64,000 bases of DNA from Pseudomonas chlororaphis subsp. aurantiaca (GTDB lineage: Bacteria; Pseudomonadota; Gammaproteobacteria; Pseudomonadales; Pseudomonadaceae), in contig NZ_CP059162.1 of the NCBI RefSeq assembly GCF_013466605.1, forward strand, positions 3,658,001 to 3,722,000. The letters are read 5' to 3'. The translations under genes and the position numbers were made by a program. This document shows, one piece after another, positions 25,098 to 34,657 of this stretch. The number at the start of each line of letters is the position of its first letter. The stretch's first letter is position 1. The notes below the pieces were generated by a model that was given only the letters and a program-made list of their open reading frames with translations, made no database searches and had not been told where the DNA came from.

Positions 25098-25120
25098 TTG
25101 CATGAACAACAGAGGCCCCC

Positions 25121-26143
25121 ATGGAAAGCATCGATCTACTGGTCCTGAGTACCGCCCATGACTGGCTCCAGGCCGGCCAGCGCGTCCTGCTCGCCACCGT
25201 GGCCCGCACCTGGGGCTCCTCGCCCCGCCCCGTGGGTTCGATGATGGCCCTGCGCAGCGATGGTCGGGTGGTCGGCAGCGTCTCGGGAGGTTGTATCGAG
25301 GACGACCTGATCCACCGCTACACCAGCGCCTACGCTGGCAACGCCCTGCCGAACGGTCCGCTGCAGGTGGTGCGTTATGGCATCAGCGCCGACGAAGCCC
25401 ATCGCTTCGGCCTGCCCTGTGGCGGAACCCTGGAACTGATCCTCGAATTCACCCCATCGAGGCCTGCCCTCGGACAACTGCTGGCGCAACTCAACGCCGG
25501 CAAGCTGGTACGCCGCAGCCTGGACCTGGGCACTGGCCAGGTGACCCTGGCCACCAGCACGGCGCCGGAGCAGTTCTTCTTCGATGGCCAGCAGATGGTC
25601 AACACCCTGGGCCCCGGCTACCGCCTGCTGCTGATCGGGGCCGGCGCGCTGGCCGAATACCTGGCGACCATGGCGCTGTTCAACGGCTTCCGGGTCGCGG
25701 TCTGCGACCCCCGCCCCGAATACATCGGCGGCTGGAACGTGGCGGGCGTGGAGCAGTTGGTCGGCATGCCGGACGATGTGGTCCGGGCCTTCGCCCCGGA
25801 CCTGCGCAGTTGCATCGTCGCCGTCAGCCATGACCCCAAGCTCGACGACCTGGCCTTGCTCGAGGCACTGCACAGCCCGGCCTTCTACATCGGCGCGATC
25901 GGTTCGCGGCGCAACAGCCAACTGCGCCGCGAACGCCTGATCGAACACTTCGGCGAGAGCGAAGCCTCGCTCCAGCGCCTGCACGGCCCGATCGGGATCT
26001 ACATCGGCAGCAAGACACCCGCCGAGATCGCCGTGAGCGTCATGGCCGAGATCCTCGCCGCCAAGAACGGCGTCACCCTGCCCCGCGCCGTCGACGTTTC
26101 AAGCGCCAAGCAGGCCCGCGAGCAAGAGGCGCCCGTGGCCTGA
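25121..26143 (+). CDS. XdhC/CoxI-family molybdenum cofactor maturation protein
   Basis: A 340-residue protein with the N-terminal XdhC_CoxI domain (ATVARTWGSSPRPVGSMMAL, then GSVSGGCIEDDLI) and the C-terminal Rossmann XdhC domain (YRLLLIGAGALAEYLA, then AIGSRRNSQLRRERL). XdhC proteins bind the molybdenum cofactor, promote its sulfuration and insert it into xanthine-oxidase-type enzymes. Its position after iorAB and the cytochrome shows that it matures IorB. It is the last gene of the operon. Confidence 0.88.
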   Translation: MESIDLLVLSTAHDWLQAGQRVLLATVARTWGSSPRPVGSMMALRSDGRVVGSVSGGCIEDDLIHRYTSAYAGNALPNGPLQVVRYGISADEAHRFGLPCGGTLELILEFTPSRPALGQLLAQLNAGKLVRRSLDLGTGQVTLATSTAPEQFFFDGQQMVNTLGPGYRLLLIGAGALAEYLATMALFNGFRVAVCDPRPEYIGGWNVAGVEQLVGMPDDVVRAFAPDLRSCIVAVSHDPKLDDLALLEALHSPAFYIGAIGSRRNSQLRRERLIEHFGESEASLQRLHGPIGIYIGSKTPAEIAVSVMAEILAAKNGVTLPRAVDVSSAKQAREQEAPVA

Positions 26144-26177
26144 TCGACACAACCGCTCGGCGGTCAATGGCCGAAGT

Positions 26178-26191
26178 TTGATTTTGATCAA
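26178..26191 (+). promoter_or_regulatory. Anr/FNR box with matching -10 element
   Basis: TTGATTTTGATCAA is a perfect TTGAT-N4-ATCAA dyad. A TAGACT -10-like hexamer lies at 26213-26218, which would put the box near -41 of a class II activated promoter. The start of the next gene is 66 bp beyond the box, so the copper-related cluster is probably induced at low oxygen. Confidence 0.8.
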
Positions 26192-26256
26192 ATTCTCCGT
26201 TGCCTTGCTGGCTAGACTGAAAATCAATACGACGTCATAAGTCGAGGTTGTACTTC

Positions 26257-26652
26257 ATGTCCTGGTTCCGCCGTCATCGCCAACGCCTGTTGCACCTCAT
26301 CCTCGTGGTGTGGGTGTCAGCCATGGGCGTGATGGCCATCCAGGGTTGCCTGTTGCAACCGAATCACGAGATAGCCGCGCCACATCATGCCGAGCAGCGG
26401 GTGGCGGATGATCATGCCCTCCACGCCAGTGGTTGCCTGCAAAGCTGTGAGGACACTGTCACGGCGATAAAACCTGCATTGCAGCATCCAGCATTGGACA
26501 CCCTCCAGTGGGCCGCCCTCTTGCTGTTAACTGCGGCAGTCATACTGGTGCTCGATCCCGCGAAGGAATCCTCCTTTGCCGCCCTTGCACTGAAGCGCCC
26601 CGCCCCGCCGAAAGAACCGGCCCGCCTGGCTTTCGTCCGTTTCAACGATTAA
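26257..26652 (+). CDS. Small membrane protein opening the copper-related cluster
   Basis: 131 residues from ATG 26257 (GAGG upstream). A basic N-terminus (MSWFRRHRQRLLH) precedes a hydrophobic helix, then a His/Cys-bearing periplasmic loop (PHHAEQ, HALHASGCLQSC) and a second membrane helix. The tail is rich in K and P. No family is recognised with certainty. Its place directly behind an Anr box and ahead of a Met-rich protein and a copper ATPase suggests a role in metal handling; His and Cys in the loop fit that but do not prove it. Confidence 0.65.
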   Translation: MSWFRRHRQRLLHLILVVWVSAMGVMAIQGCLLQPNHEIAAPHHAEQRVADDHALHASGCLQSCEDTVTAIKPALQHPALDTLQWAALLLLTAAVILVLDPAKESSFAALALKRPAPPKEPARLAFVRFND

Positions 26653-26746
26653 CCCCCCCTGCTTTCAAACTGGCAGAGCACGGTTTGCGCCGTTTTTCGC
26701 GCCTCTGTCATGCCTGCTTATTCCCCCACGAACTCAGGAGTTCATC

Positions 26747-27154
26747 ATGCATAAGCATTCAATATTCGTTCTGGCAACCGTCTTGGCTGGCGGAGCACTC
26801 ATGGCCTCTGCCGAGGACGCGCATCACCCGGCCGATGCTCCAGGCGGAGCAATCCAGAGCACGGCACCGGCGCCAACGGCCATGACTGACGCCATGACCG
26901 AGCAGATGGAGAAAATGCAGGCTGCCCATGACAAGGCCGCGGCGGCTGAAACGCCCGCCGAGCGCCAGGCCGCCCTGCAGGAAGGCATGAAAGCGCTGAA
27001 GAACGGCATGGCCATGATGAGCAAGGAGCAGAGTTCCATGGGGTGCATGGGGATGTCCGGAGCCAAGGACGGCGCAGGCAAAGGCATGATGGACATGATG
27101 ATGCAGATGATGGAGCAGCAGTCATCGATGATGGATATGCCCATGAAGAAATGA
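26747..27154 (+). CDS. Methionine-rich periplasmic protein (possible copper binder)
   Basis: 135 residues with a signal peptide (about 1-22, cleavage after ASA). The mature part is helical with heavy methionine content toward the C-terminus (GMAMMSKEQSSMGCMGM, then MMDMMMQMMEQQSSMMDM). Met-rich sequences bind Cu(I)/Ag(I) in the periplasm in proteins such as CopC/CusF neighbours and PcoE. The copper ATPase lies four genes downstream. Function is inferred from composition and context. Confidence 0.75.
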   Translation: MHKHSIFVLATVLAGGALMASAEDAHHPADAPGGAIQSTAPAPTAMTDAMTEQMEKMQAAHDKAAAAETPAERQAALQEGMKALKNGMAMMSKEQSSMGCMGMSGAKDGAGKGMMDMMMQMMEQQSSMMDMPMKK

Positions 27155-27297
27155 ACCTGATGTGTGTCGCCAAAGAATCCGCCGAGGCGAAGTCACTGGC
27201 CGAGCCGATGCTGACTGCCCACTTGTGCAGCTGTTCATGCCCCACGCCACGGCAATCATCAGTAAAGGCACGAACGGCAAACACACCCGGCAAGTGA
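27151..27297 (+). CDS. Possible small ORF overlapping the Met-rich gene stop
   Basis: 48 codons. The start overlaps the preceding stop (ATGA), as in many coupled genes of this region. The C-terminal part contains a C-S-C-S-C run that could bind metal. No homologue family is known to me, and it may be chance. Confidence 0.25.
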   Translation: MNLMCVAKESAEAKSLAEPMLTAHLCSCSCPTPRQSSVKARTANTPGK

Positions 27298-27309
27298 GGA
27301 GCGCCAACC

Positions 27310-27990
27310 ATGAATCATGCTGAACCGGCCTACGGCCTCTGGTCGCTGGTCATTATCAATTCATTAGTGTTTATCTTGTTCGCCTTCAGCTTCACCCGGC
27401 CCAGGACGAACCGCGATTGGCGCTCCTTTGGCATGTTCTCGGCGTTCCTGGTGGCGCTGTTTAGCGAAATGTACGGGTTTCCGCTGACGATCTACCTGCT
27501 GATGCCCTGGCTCACGCGCAACTTCCCTGGCATAGACTTCCTTTCGCACGACGCCGGGCATTTGCTCGAAATGGCCATGGGCTGGAAGGTCAATCCGCAC
27601 TGGGGGCCATTCCACATTCTCAGCAACTTGCTGATCGCCGGCGGCTTCTGGTTATTGGCGGCCGCCTGGCGTGTGCTCTACAAGGCCCAAAGTACCGGGC
27701 AACTGGCGCTCGACGGGCCCTATGCGCGGATCCGTCACCCGCAGTACGTCGGCTTCGTGCTGATCATGTTCGGTTTTCTGTTGCAGTGGCCTACCTTGAT
27801 CACCCTGGTGATGTTTCCAATCCTCCTGGTGGTCTACGCCAGGCTGGCGAAGCGGGAAGAACAGGAGATGCTTGCGCATTTCGGCGATACCTACCGCACT
27901 TACTCGCAACAGACGCCGGCATTCCTGCCCTGGTCAGCCCCTCACAGTCCCCCTACTGGTGCCCCTCCAGGCCCAGGAGGACAGTCATGA
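27310..27990 (+). CDS. Isoprenylcysteine carboxyl methyltransferase-family membrane protein
   Basis: 226 residues with about five membrane helices and the ICMT/PEMT signature [20 protein letters not shown] followed by [21 protein letters not shown]. Eukaryotic ICMTs methylate prenylated cysteines; the bacterial members in metal-resistance clusters have no defined substrate. RBS GAGGAG is upstream of ATG 27310. Its end overlaps the next start by four bases. It lies between the Met-rich protein and the copper ATPase. Confidence 0.8.
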   Translation: MNHAEPAYGLWSLVIINSLVFILFAFSFTRPRTNRDWRSFGMFSAFLVALFSEMYGFPLTIYLLMPWLTRNFPGIDFLSHDAGHLLEMAMGWKVNPHWGPFHILSNLLIAGGFWLLAAAWRVLYKAQSTGQLALDGPYARIRHPQYVGFVLIMFGFLLQWPTLITLVMFPILLVVYARLAKREEQEMLAHFGDTYRTYSQQTPAFLPWSAPHSPPTGAPPGPGGQS

Positions 27991-28256
27991 ACGCTCCCTG
28001 GAAAACCGGCATTTCTCTGGCCCTGACCATGGCCATTTCCTACACCATTTGTGCGCTGCTCTATGCGCTGTGGCCGGCGCAGGGTGTCGCCTTTCTCAGT
28101 GCCTTGTTCCATGGCCTCGACTTTGCTCGCCTCCAGGCGCCACAGGACTACAGCGTGGCGACGTTCGTCGGGCCGCTGCTGGTCTTGAGTGCGTGGGGCG
28201 CAATCGTCGGCACCTTGTTCGCGTGGCTGTCCAACAAGCTCCATGGCCGGCCCTGA
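27987..28256 (+). CDS. DUF5676-type small membrane protein
   Basis: 89 residues with two hydrophobic helices ([21 protein letters not shown] and [24 protein letters not shown]) and a central YSVATF stretch. ATG 27987 overlaps the upstream TGA and has AGGAGG 6 nt before it. Members of this small family occur beside copper and silver resistance genes. The biochemical role is unknown. Confidence 0.7.
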   Translation: MNAPWKTGISLALTMAISYTICALLYALWPAQGVAFLSALFHGLDFARLQAPQDYSVATFVGPLLVLSAWGAIVGTLFAWLSNKLHGRP

Positions 28257-28281
28257 TAACCGCTTCGAGCAGGAGGCCGCG

Positions 28282-30465
28282 ATGAACCAGTCGCACATGC
28301 AGCACAGCCACCATCGGCAAGCGCTTGCATCAGGAACCATGGCGAAGGATCCGATCTGCGGAATGATGGTGGACAAGACCACAGCCTTGTCACGAGAGCG
28401 TGGCGGGCGCCGCTATTACTTTTGCAGCGATACCTGCCTGCGCACCTTCGAGTCGCCAGAACGTGAACTGAAGGCGATGAAAACCCGGGTCACTATCGCC
28501 CTGACCGGCGTTCTGGCCTTGGCGCTGCTGCGTGCAGGCGCCTTCATTGCACTGGCGGCGGGCGCCACGCTGCTGACGTGGGCACCGATCCCGGCGCTCC
28601 CCTGGTTCACATGGGGCATCTGGCTATTTCTGCTGGTCACACCGGTGCAGTTCATCGGTGGCTGGAGTTTCTACAAGGGGGCGTGGAACGCCATTCGCAC
28701 CCGTAACATCAACATGGATTTTCTGATCGCCCTCGGCACGTCAGTCGCCTATTTCTACAGCGTCGCGGTGTTGTTCTTCCCGGACGTCCTGCCAGTCAAG
28801 GTGGCCGAGCGCGACGTCTATTTCGAGGTGTCGGCGGTCATCATCGCCTTCGTGCTGCTGGGCAGGTACATGGAGGAGATCATCAAGAAGAAATCCTCTG
28901 CCGCGGTACGGCGCTTGCTCGATCTCAAACCGGCGATCGCCCATGTGATGCGTGACGGGCAAGAAGTCGACCTGCCTGCCGAGAGCGTCATGGCCGGCGA
29001 GTTGCTGATAGTCAAGCCAGGCGAAAAAATCCCCACCGATGGCGACGTGAGTGAAGGCCAGTCCACGGTGGATGAGTCCATGCTGACCGGCGAGTCGATG
29101 CCTGTCGACAAACACCCGGGCAGTCCGCTGATCGGAGGCACGCTCAATGGCAGCGGAGTATTGCGTTTCAAGGCGAGCAGGATCGGTGCCGACACCGCGC
29201 TGGCGCAGATTATCAAGATGGTCGAGGAGGCGCAGGCCAGCACGGCACAGATCCAGCGGCTGGCCGATCAGGTCACCGGCTACTTCGTGCCGGCAGTGCT
29301 GGCGGTCGCGCTGCTGGCCCTGATCGGCTGGTCCCTTGCGGGAAACTTTGCCCAGGGATTATTGGCCTTTATCGCGGTTCTGATCATTTCCTGCCCCTGC
29401 GCGCTGGGCGTGGCGACGCCGGCCGCATTAATGGTCGGTGTGGGCAAGGGGGCCGATAACGGCATCCTTATCCGCGGCGGCGAAGTCCTGGAGCGGGCAG
29501 AAAAACTGAGGACGGTGGTGTTCGACAAAACCGGCACCATTACCCGAGGCGAACCGAATGTAACCGAAGTCATCACGCTGGGGACCGCGCAGGAAAACGA
29601 GGTCTTGATGCTCGCCGCCGCCGTGGAGTCCGGTTCGGAACATCCGCTCGGCGCAGCGATAGTGCGCGCCGCCCGGCATCGTGGCATCCGTTTGCCGCAA
29701 GCCACTGGCATCCATGGGATCGCCGGTCACGGCATCGAAGGCCTTGTCGACAGTCAACACATCTGGCTGGGCAACCGGCGATTGTGCGCCCGCCAAGGCA
29801 TTTCGACCGAAGCGGCCGAGGAGCATCTCATCCGCCTGGAAGCCGATGGCAAGACCTCCATGCTGGTCGGTGCCGATGAACGCCTGCTCGGGGTGATTGC
29901 CGTGGCCGATACCATTAAGCCCGAAGCGGCTGAAGCCGTTGCGGCATTGCAGGCAAGCGGCATCAAGGTCGTGCTACTGAGTGGCGATAACCACCGCACC
30001 GCCGAAGCGGTCGCGCGCCAGGTCGGCATCGAGCGGGTGATCGCCGAGGTCTTGCCGGATGACAAGGCCGCCGTGATCCGCCAATTGCAAAGCGATGGGC
30101 AGGTCGTGGCCATGGTTGGCGATGGTGTCAACGATGCGCCGGCCCTGGCCACCGCCGACATCGGCATTGCCATCGGCTCGGGTTCGGATGTCGCCAAGGA
30201 AACCGGCGGCATCATCTTGCTCAAGAACGATGTACGTGACGTGGTCACGGCGATCAAGCTATCCCGCGCGACCATGGTCAAGATTAAACAGAACCTGTTC
30301 TGGGCGTTCATCTACAACAGCGTCGGCATTCCAATCGCAGCCTTTGGCCTGCTCAATCCCATCATCGCTGCCGCCGCCATGGCACTCAGCTCGTTGTCGG
30401 TGATTGCCAACTCCGCGCTGCTCAGGCGTGCCCGTATTGGCTTGAGCCAGGAGCCCGGATCATGA
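28282..30465 (+). CDS. Copper-translocating P1B-type ATPase with N-terminal YHS domain
   Basis: 727 residues from ATG 28282 (AGGAGG, 5-nt spacer). The His-rich start ([11 protein letters not shown]) leads into a YHS domain (about 22-65; [20 protein letters not shown]), replacing the usual HMA domain. The transmembrane CPC motif ([14 protein letters not shown]), DKTGT, SEHPLG and GDGVNDAP mark a Cu(I)/Ag(I)-exporting ATPase. Such YHS-type pumps also supply copper to cytochrome oxidase assembly in some bacteria. Control by the upstream Anr box fits a role in copper balance at low oxygen. The next gene overlaps its stop. Confidence 0.92.
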   Translation: MNQSHMQHSHHRQALASGTMAKDPICGMMVDKTTALSRERGGRRYYFCSDTCLRTFESPERELKAMKTRVTIALTGVLALALLRAGAFIALAAGATLLTWAPIPALPWFTWGIWLFLLVTPVQFIGGWSFYKGAWNAIRTRNINMDFLIALGTSVAYFYSVAVLFFPDVLPVKVAERDVYFEVSAVIIAFVLLGRYMEEIIKKKSSAAVRRLLDLKPAIAHVMRDGQEVDLPAESVMAGELLIVKPGEKIPTDGDVSEGQSTVDESMLTGESMPVDKHPGSPLIGGTLNGSGVLRFKASRIGADTALAQIIKMVEEAQASTAQIQRLADQVTGYFVPAVLAVALLALIGWSLAGNFAQGLLAFIAVLIISCPCALGVATPAALMVGVGKGADNGILIRGGEVLERAEKLRTVVFDKTGTITRGEPNVTEVITLGTAQENEVLMLAAAVESGSEHPLGAAIVRAARHRGIRLPQATGIHGIAGHGIEGLVDSQHIWLGNRRLCARQGISTEAAEEHLIRLEADGKTSMLVGADERLLGVIAVADTIKPEAAEAVAALQASGIKVVLLSGDNHRTAEAVARQVGIERVIAEVLPDDKAAVIRQLQSDGQVVAMVGDGVNDAPALATADIGIAIGSGSDVAKETGGIILLKNDVRDVVTAIKLSRATMVKIKQNLFWAFIYNSVGIPIAAFGLLNPIIAAAAMALSSLSVIANSALLRRARIGLSQEPGS

Positions 30466-30680
30466 AGCGCGAAGTTCTTGCAATCTGCCTGCTGGTGAGT
30501 GTTGTGGGTATTGCAACAGTGGTTTACCTGTTGGGGCTGACGGGCAAATCGTTTGTCCTGGCCGGGTTATTCCTGCTGTGCCCGGTCTTGGTCGGGGTGC
30601 AACTTTTTCGCGGCGTCCGCCAGTTTGACAAGGATATGGCCGAGGCTCATCGGCAACTGAAAAGGAAGAAGCTGCCTTGA
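30462..30680 (+). CDS. Small two-helix membrane protein coupled to the copper ATPase
   Basis: 72 residues; the start overlaps the ATPase stop (ATGA). Two membrane helices ([24 protein letters not shown] and [17 protein letters not shown]) precede a basic C-terminal tail. No family recognised. Translational coupling suggests it acts with the pump. Confidence 0.65.
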   Translation: MKREVLAICLLVSVVGIATVVYLLGLTGKSFVLAGLFLLCPVLVGVQLFRGVRQFDKDMAEAHRQLKRKKLP

Positions 30681-30779
30681 CATCCGATCCGGCTCAACAC
30701 TCCAAATGGCCGACGAAGCACAGCAAAACCAGAGGTCTTGCGTCATAACCGTCCCTCCAGCTCCCTCAGGAGTGCTGTC

Positions 30780-31097
30780 ATGAATCAACATAACGTGCCC
30801 CAGCATCGCGCAAGAGGTACCAACGGGTACTTTTTAGGCTTCCTTGTCATCATCGGTTATTTCCTGTTCACCGAGCACAAGGCCCATGTCGTTCCGTATC
30901 TGCCATTCCTGCTGCTCCTGGCCTGCCCCCTGATGCATGTCTTCATGCATCGTGGGCATGGGCATGGCAGACATGGACACGCTGAAAGGGCTGAACATGA
31001 CAGTGGCTGTGGCCATCACCCCAGCGGCACTGGCAATGACCAGGAACATACGGGCCTACCCGACGGCAACAGGAAGTACCCCGACCGCCCTGCATGA
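30780..31097 (+). CDS. DUF2933-type His-rich membrane protein
   Basis: 105 residues from ATG 30780 (AGGAG 8 nt upstream). Two hydrophobic helices (GYFLGFLVIIGYFLF, then LPFLLLLACPLMHVFMH) are followed by a histidine-rich tail (HRGHGHGRHGHAERAEH). DUF2933 proteins are small membrane proteins commonly found in copper-resistance clusters. The His tail probably binds metal. It closes the cluster, convergent with the two-component system gene at 31169. Confidence 0.75.
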   Translation: MNQHNVPQHRARGTNGYFLGFLVIIGYFLFTEHKAHVVPYLPFLLLLACPLMHVFMHRGHGHGRHGHAERAEHDSGCGHHPSGTGNDQEHTGLPDGNRKYPDRPA

Positions 31098-31168
31098 CGG
31101 ATTCGTCGTACCTGCGCAATGCAACGAAGCTCATCGAGCTTCAGTTGGCGTTGTGCGGCCTGGCTGCA

Positions 31169-32536
31169 TTAAAAGCGACGAATCTCCAACGTCGCCCGCA
31201 GCCCGCCAGCGTGGCGATTCTCCAGTCTGACCCGCCCGCCAAGGCGCGCTGCGATGGCCTGCACGATAGTCAGCCCCAACCCTGCTCCCTGAGCGTTTCC
31301 GCGGCTATAGAAACGTTCGAAGAGCCGCTCGCGTTCAGCCTCATCGATTCCCGGCCCCTGGTCTTCGACGGACAGTTCGTAGTGATCCTGTTGCTTGGCC
31401 AGTCGCACCCTGATCAGTCCGTGGGGTGGCGAAAAGTTTGCCGCATTGGTCACCAGGTTGTTCAAGGCGATATCGATGGCGGCCGCGTTACCCCTGACCC
31501 GGCCGATGTCTTCGGCGACATCGAATGCCAGCTCGAGCCCCTGGTTCAACAACCAGGGCGTCAGCTGGGCCAGGCTGTCGCGAACCGTCGCCGCCAGATC
31601 GATGCTGGGTGCCGCCTGAGTGTCCGTTTGCGGCTCGATACGAGCCATCGTCAGCAACTGATTGACCAGCCGAGTGGTGCGGTCCACGCCGGCAATCAAA
31701 TGCTCGAGCGATTCACGGCGATCCTCCTCGCTCCCCTCCTCCATCAGGTTCTGCGCATGCACCCTGAGCACCGCCAAAGGAGTGCGCATTTCATGGGCGG
31801 CGTCAGCGATAAAGCGCCGTTCACGGCCCATGACTTCCTGGATCTGTGCCAGCACCCGGTTGAGGGCCGCCTGCATGGGCTCAAGCTCGGTGGGCAGTGG
31901 CATCAACTGCAACGGTTCGAGAGAGCCGGGATGCCTCGCGCGCAGCGTCGCCGCCATATCCTCCAGCGGTTTCAAGCCCCAGCCGATTGCCAGCCAGATC
32001 ACCGCGGCGAGCATCAGGGCGCCAAGCAGATTAGGGACAACGGTGTGACGAACAATCCGATCCACCAGGTCGGCACGCACATCGTCCCGCTCACCGACCC
32101 ATATCTTCAGGCCGTATTGCGTGTCATCCAGGGTGAATGCCCGCCATTTACGGCTACTTGGATCGGTCACGTCACTGAAGCCGGGCGCGGCCGACGCCGC
32201 GGCAAAGGCCGGCGCGCTCAAGGTGTGGACCAACAGCTCGCCCTGGGCGTTCCAGACCTGGAACGCGATCTTGCTTTCATAGGGGTGGCCATCGACTTTG
32301 GGGGCTGCCTGGCCCAGCGCCTGGTTGAACGCCTGATACAGCTCGGCGTGCTCCTTGCTGGCCATCGGCATGCGCATGATCCCTTGTAGCAGGCGAGCGT
32401 TCTGAGCCAGCTGGGCGTCGTAGACCTCGTCTATTTCATGATTGCTGTCGTGCAGATTGAGCACGGTCATGATCAGCAGGCCAAGGAACAACAGCCCGAG
32501 GATCAACCTCAGGGTACGACGCCTGATGGAGGTCAT
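31169..32536 (-). CDS. Sensor histidine kinase, QseC/PmrB-like
   Basis: A 455-residue kinase with two membrane helices (about 10-27 and 170-187) around a periplasmic sensor loop, then HAMP, the phospho-acceptor H248 (IADAAHEMRTPLAVL), an N-box (NLVTNAANFSP), and G boxes (DQGPGIDEAE, GAGLGLTIVQ). It overlaps the regulator gene by 4 bp. It is the last gene of a seven-gene overlapping operon that begins with the hemolysin homologue at 37466. The signal is unknown; being cotranscribed with lipid-type enzymes, it may sense their product. Confidence 0.9.
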   Translation of the reverse strand: MTSIRRRTLRLILGLLFLGLLIMTVLNLHDSNHEIDEVYDAQLAQNARLLQGIMRMPMASKEHAELYQAFNQALGQAAPKVDGHPYESKIAFQVWNAQGELLVHTLSAPAFAAASAAPGFSDVTDPSSRKWRAFTLDDTQYGLKIWVGERDDVRADLVDRIVRHTVVPNLLGALMLAAVIWLAIGWGLKPLEDMAATLRARHPGSLEPLQLMPLPTELEPMQAALNRVLAQIQEVMGRERRFIADAAHEMRTPLAVLRVHAQNLMEEGSEEDRRESLEHLIAGVDRTTRLVNQLLTMARIEPQTDTQAAPSIDLAATVRDSLAQLTPWLLNQGLELAFDVAEDIGRVRGNAAAIDIALNNLVTNAANFSPPHGLIRVRLAKQQDHYELSVEDQGPGIDEAERERLFERFYSRGNAQGAGLGLTIVQAIAARLGGRVRLENRHAGGLRATLEIRRF

Positions 32537-33195
32537 GGGCGCCCTTCCACCAGGTAACCGACGCCCCGGACGGTCCGGATCAGATGGCTGGAAAACTTCT
32601 TGCGCAGGTGGTGGATATGCACTTCCAGGGTGTTGCTTTCCGCCTCCTCGCTCCAGCCGTAGAGCAACTGCATCAGGTGGTCGCGGGTGATCACGCGGCC
32701 AGGCGGCGACAACAATTCGTGGAGCAGTTGGTATTCCTTGGGGGTCAGGGCCACCGGCTCGCCCAGATAGCTGACTTGCTGGGTGCCGGGGTTCAGGCTG
32801 ATGCCTGCATGCTCGATCAGCATCTGGGCACGGCCGGCGCTGCGCCGCAGCAAGGCGCGCAGGCGTGCCTTGAGCTCGGCCAGGTCGAAGGGCTTGATCA
32901 GGTAGTCGTCGGCCCCGGCGTCGAGCCCGGCGATGCGGTCTTCCGTGGCATCCCGGGCGGTGAGGATCAGCACCGGGAGGTTGCAGCCACTGTCACGCAG
33001 GCGCCGCAGCACATCCAGGCCGTCCATGCGCGGCAGGCCGAGGTCGAGCACGGCCAGGTCAAAGGTTTCGCTGAGCAGCGAATGCAAGGCGCTGCTCCCA
33101 TCCTGCAGCCAGTCGACGGTGTAGCCCTCGCGCTCCAGGGCATGCTGGATCCCCTCGCCGAGGGCCACGTCATCCTCAATCAGTAGTAAGCGCAC
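32533..33195 (-). CDS. OmpR-family response regulator, QseB/PmrA-like
   Basis: 220 residues from GTG 33195 with AGGAG 5 nt upstream. Receiver domain: D8/D9, phospho-acceptor D51 (LAVLDLGLPRMDG), T79 and K101 (YLIKPFD). The C-terminal winged helix ends in HLIRTVRGVGYLVEG. It pairs with the kinase whose start overlaps its stop. It lies 11 bp after the TPR-protein gene, so it belongs to the same operon and may regulate it. Confidence 0.9.
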   Translation of the reverse strand: MRLLLIEDDVALGEGIQHALEREGYTVDWLQDGSSALHSLLSETFDLAVLDLGLPRMDGLDVLRRLRDSGCNLPVLILTARDATEDRIAGLDAGADDYLIKPFDLAELKARLRALLRRSAGRAQMLIEHAGISLNPGTQQVSYLGEPVALTPKEYQLLHELLSPPGRVITRDHLMQLLYGWSEEAESNTLEVHIHHLRKKFSSHLIRTVRGVGYLVEGRP

Positions 33196-33206
33196 ACGGA
33201 CTCCTG

Positions 33207-33851
33207 TCAGTTGAGTTTCTTGTTCACGTCCACCAGCAGTGCCTCGATTTCCTTGCGGCGCCCGGCGTCGGCGGTTTCCCGGCCGGGCCTCGGGGCTGCC
33301 CGCAGGGCCTTTTGCAGCGCGTCCCGGGCTTCGCCGTAGCGTTTTTGACGGTAGAGATGATCGCCCCAGAAATACAGACTGTCGATGCCATTCGGGTTCA
33401 CCTGCAAGGCCTGCTTGAGTAACTGTTCGGCTTTTTCCGCGTCGCCGAAGCCGATGGGCCAGCCCGGCACCCGGTCGTACAGTGCTGCCAGGCTCGTGTA
33501 GGCCGAGCCTTGCAGGGCCTGGGGGTCCAGGGCCATGGCTTTTTCCAGGTAGCCCTTCGCCGCCTTGGCCTTGCTCAGCGCGCCGAGACCACCCTGGGCG
33601 CCGGCCCAGCTGCTGGTGACGATGCCGGACCAGATCCAGGCTTCGGCCAGCGATTGACGCTCCTGGGTGAACGCGGAGGCCTGGCTGGCCAGTTGTTCGA
33701 ACGCGGCGCTGCGCTGCTCTTCCGGGAGTTCGTATTGGATGTGTGCCCAGCGTTGCTGGATACCGTTCAGGTGTTGCTGGTCGGCGGGCTCCAGCGCCCA
33801 GACGCTCTGGCCCAAGGCCCCCAGCAGCAGACCAATGATGAGTTTTTTCAT
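33207..33851 (-). CDS. Periplasmic TPR-repeat protein
   Basis: 214 residues with a signal peptide (MKKLIIGLLLGALGQSVWA). Tetratricopeptide-type repeats include AKAAKGYLEKAMALDPQALQ, EKAEQLLKQALQVNPNGIDS and YGEARDALQKALRAAP. TPRs mediate protein contacts. Its start overlaps the SDR stop (ATGA). Being the only exported member of the operon apart from the kinase sensor loop, it may link product export or signal sensing to the kinase; that is inference. Confidence 0.8.
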   Translation of the reverse strand: MKKLIIGLLLGALGQSVWALEPADQQHLNGIQQRWAHIQYELPEEQRSAAFEQLASQASAFTQERQSLAEAWIWSGIVTSSWAGAQGGLGALSKAKAAKGYLEKAMALDPQALQGSAYTSLAALYDRVPGWPIGFGDAEKAEQLLKQALQVNPNGIDSLYFWGDHLYRQKRYGEARDALQKALRAAPRPGRETADAGRRKEIEALLVDVNKKLN

Positions 33852-34657
33852 GGTTTGAGATGCTCGTTATCAGGTTTCTGGCTCAGGCGACGGATCAACG
33901 GCAACTGCTTGCGCAGGCCGCGGTCCACCAGATTGGGCAGCAGGCTGTTGAGGCGCATGAAAAAGCGCTCCGGCCAGCCCAGGTAAAGGTCACGGCGGTC
34001 ACCGGCGATGGCGTGGATCACCGCCGAGGCGACGGTCTGCGGATCGTCGACATTGGACTTGAGGGCGTCATTCAAGGCCTGGGCCGCCGGACTGTTCATG
34101 CTGGTATGGGTGGCCCGTGGCGCGACATACAGGACGCCGACCCGGGTGTCTGCCAGTTCCCGGCGCAGGGCTTCGGAAAACCCGCGCAAGGCAAACTTGG
34201 TGGCGCAATAGACGGCGTAACCGGGGTAGCCGATGGAGCCGTAGGTCGAGCCGACGTTCACCACCATCGCGCTCTCGGCTTGCTTGAGCAGTGGCAGCAA
34301 GGTCTTGGTCAGGCAGACCGGCGCGCCGATGTTCACCGCCAGCATCGCATTGATGTCGCTGTCATCGAGCTGTTCAAGCATGGCGAAGTGATTGACCCCG
34401 GCGGCATTGATCAGCAGGTTGATGTCGCCCATGGCCTGCGCGGCGGTCAGCACTTTGCGCCGGTCGGCGAGAAAGGTCAGGTCCGCCGCCACCCAGCACA
34501 ACTGGCTGGGATAACGGGCGAGCAAAGGCTCCAGGGGGTCGCGCCGGCGCGCCACCGCCAGGACCTTGGCGCCACTGGCGCACAGGGCGCCGGCGATCGC
34601 CAGACCAATGCCGCCGCTGGCCCCGGTCAGCACTACGCGAGCGTCAGACAGGCGCAT
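33848..34657 (-). CDS. Short-chain dehydrogenase/reductase in the HDO operon
   Basis: 269 residues from ATG 34657 (GGAGG 7 nt upstream; the longer open frame overlaps the upstream gene too far). Motifs: TGASGGIGLAIAGALC, INAAGVNHF (NAAG), the serine strand VVNVGSTYGSIG, and YAVYCATKFAL with catalytic Tyr and Lys. The C-terminal extension (RDLYLGWPERFFMRLN) resembles SDRs of the DltE/YqjQ group that act on lipid-like substrates. It sits in an overlapping operon with an AMP-ligase-like and a diiron-type protein. Confidence 0.87.
   Translation of the reverse strand: MRLSDARVVLTGASGGIGLAIAGALCASGAKVLAVARRRDPLEPLLARYPSQLCWVAADLTFLADRRKVLTAAQAMGDINLLINAAGVNHFAMLEQLDDSDINAMLAVNIGAPVCLTKTLLPLLKQAESAMVVNVGSTYGSIGYPGYAVYCATKFALRGFSEALRRELADTRVGVLYVAPRATHTSMNSPAAQALNDALKSNVDDPQTVASAVIHAIAGDRRDLYLGWPERFFMRLNSLLPNLVDRGLRKQLPLIRRLSQKPDNEHLKP

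Noticed and set aside
31094..32389. 431-codon plus-strand frame opposite the sensor kinase
   Set aside because: Antisense shadow; the kinase has all HK motifs and a coupled regulator.
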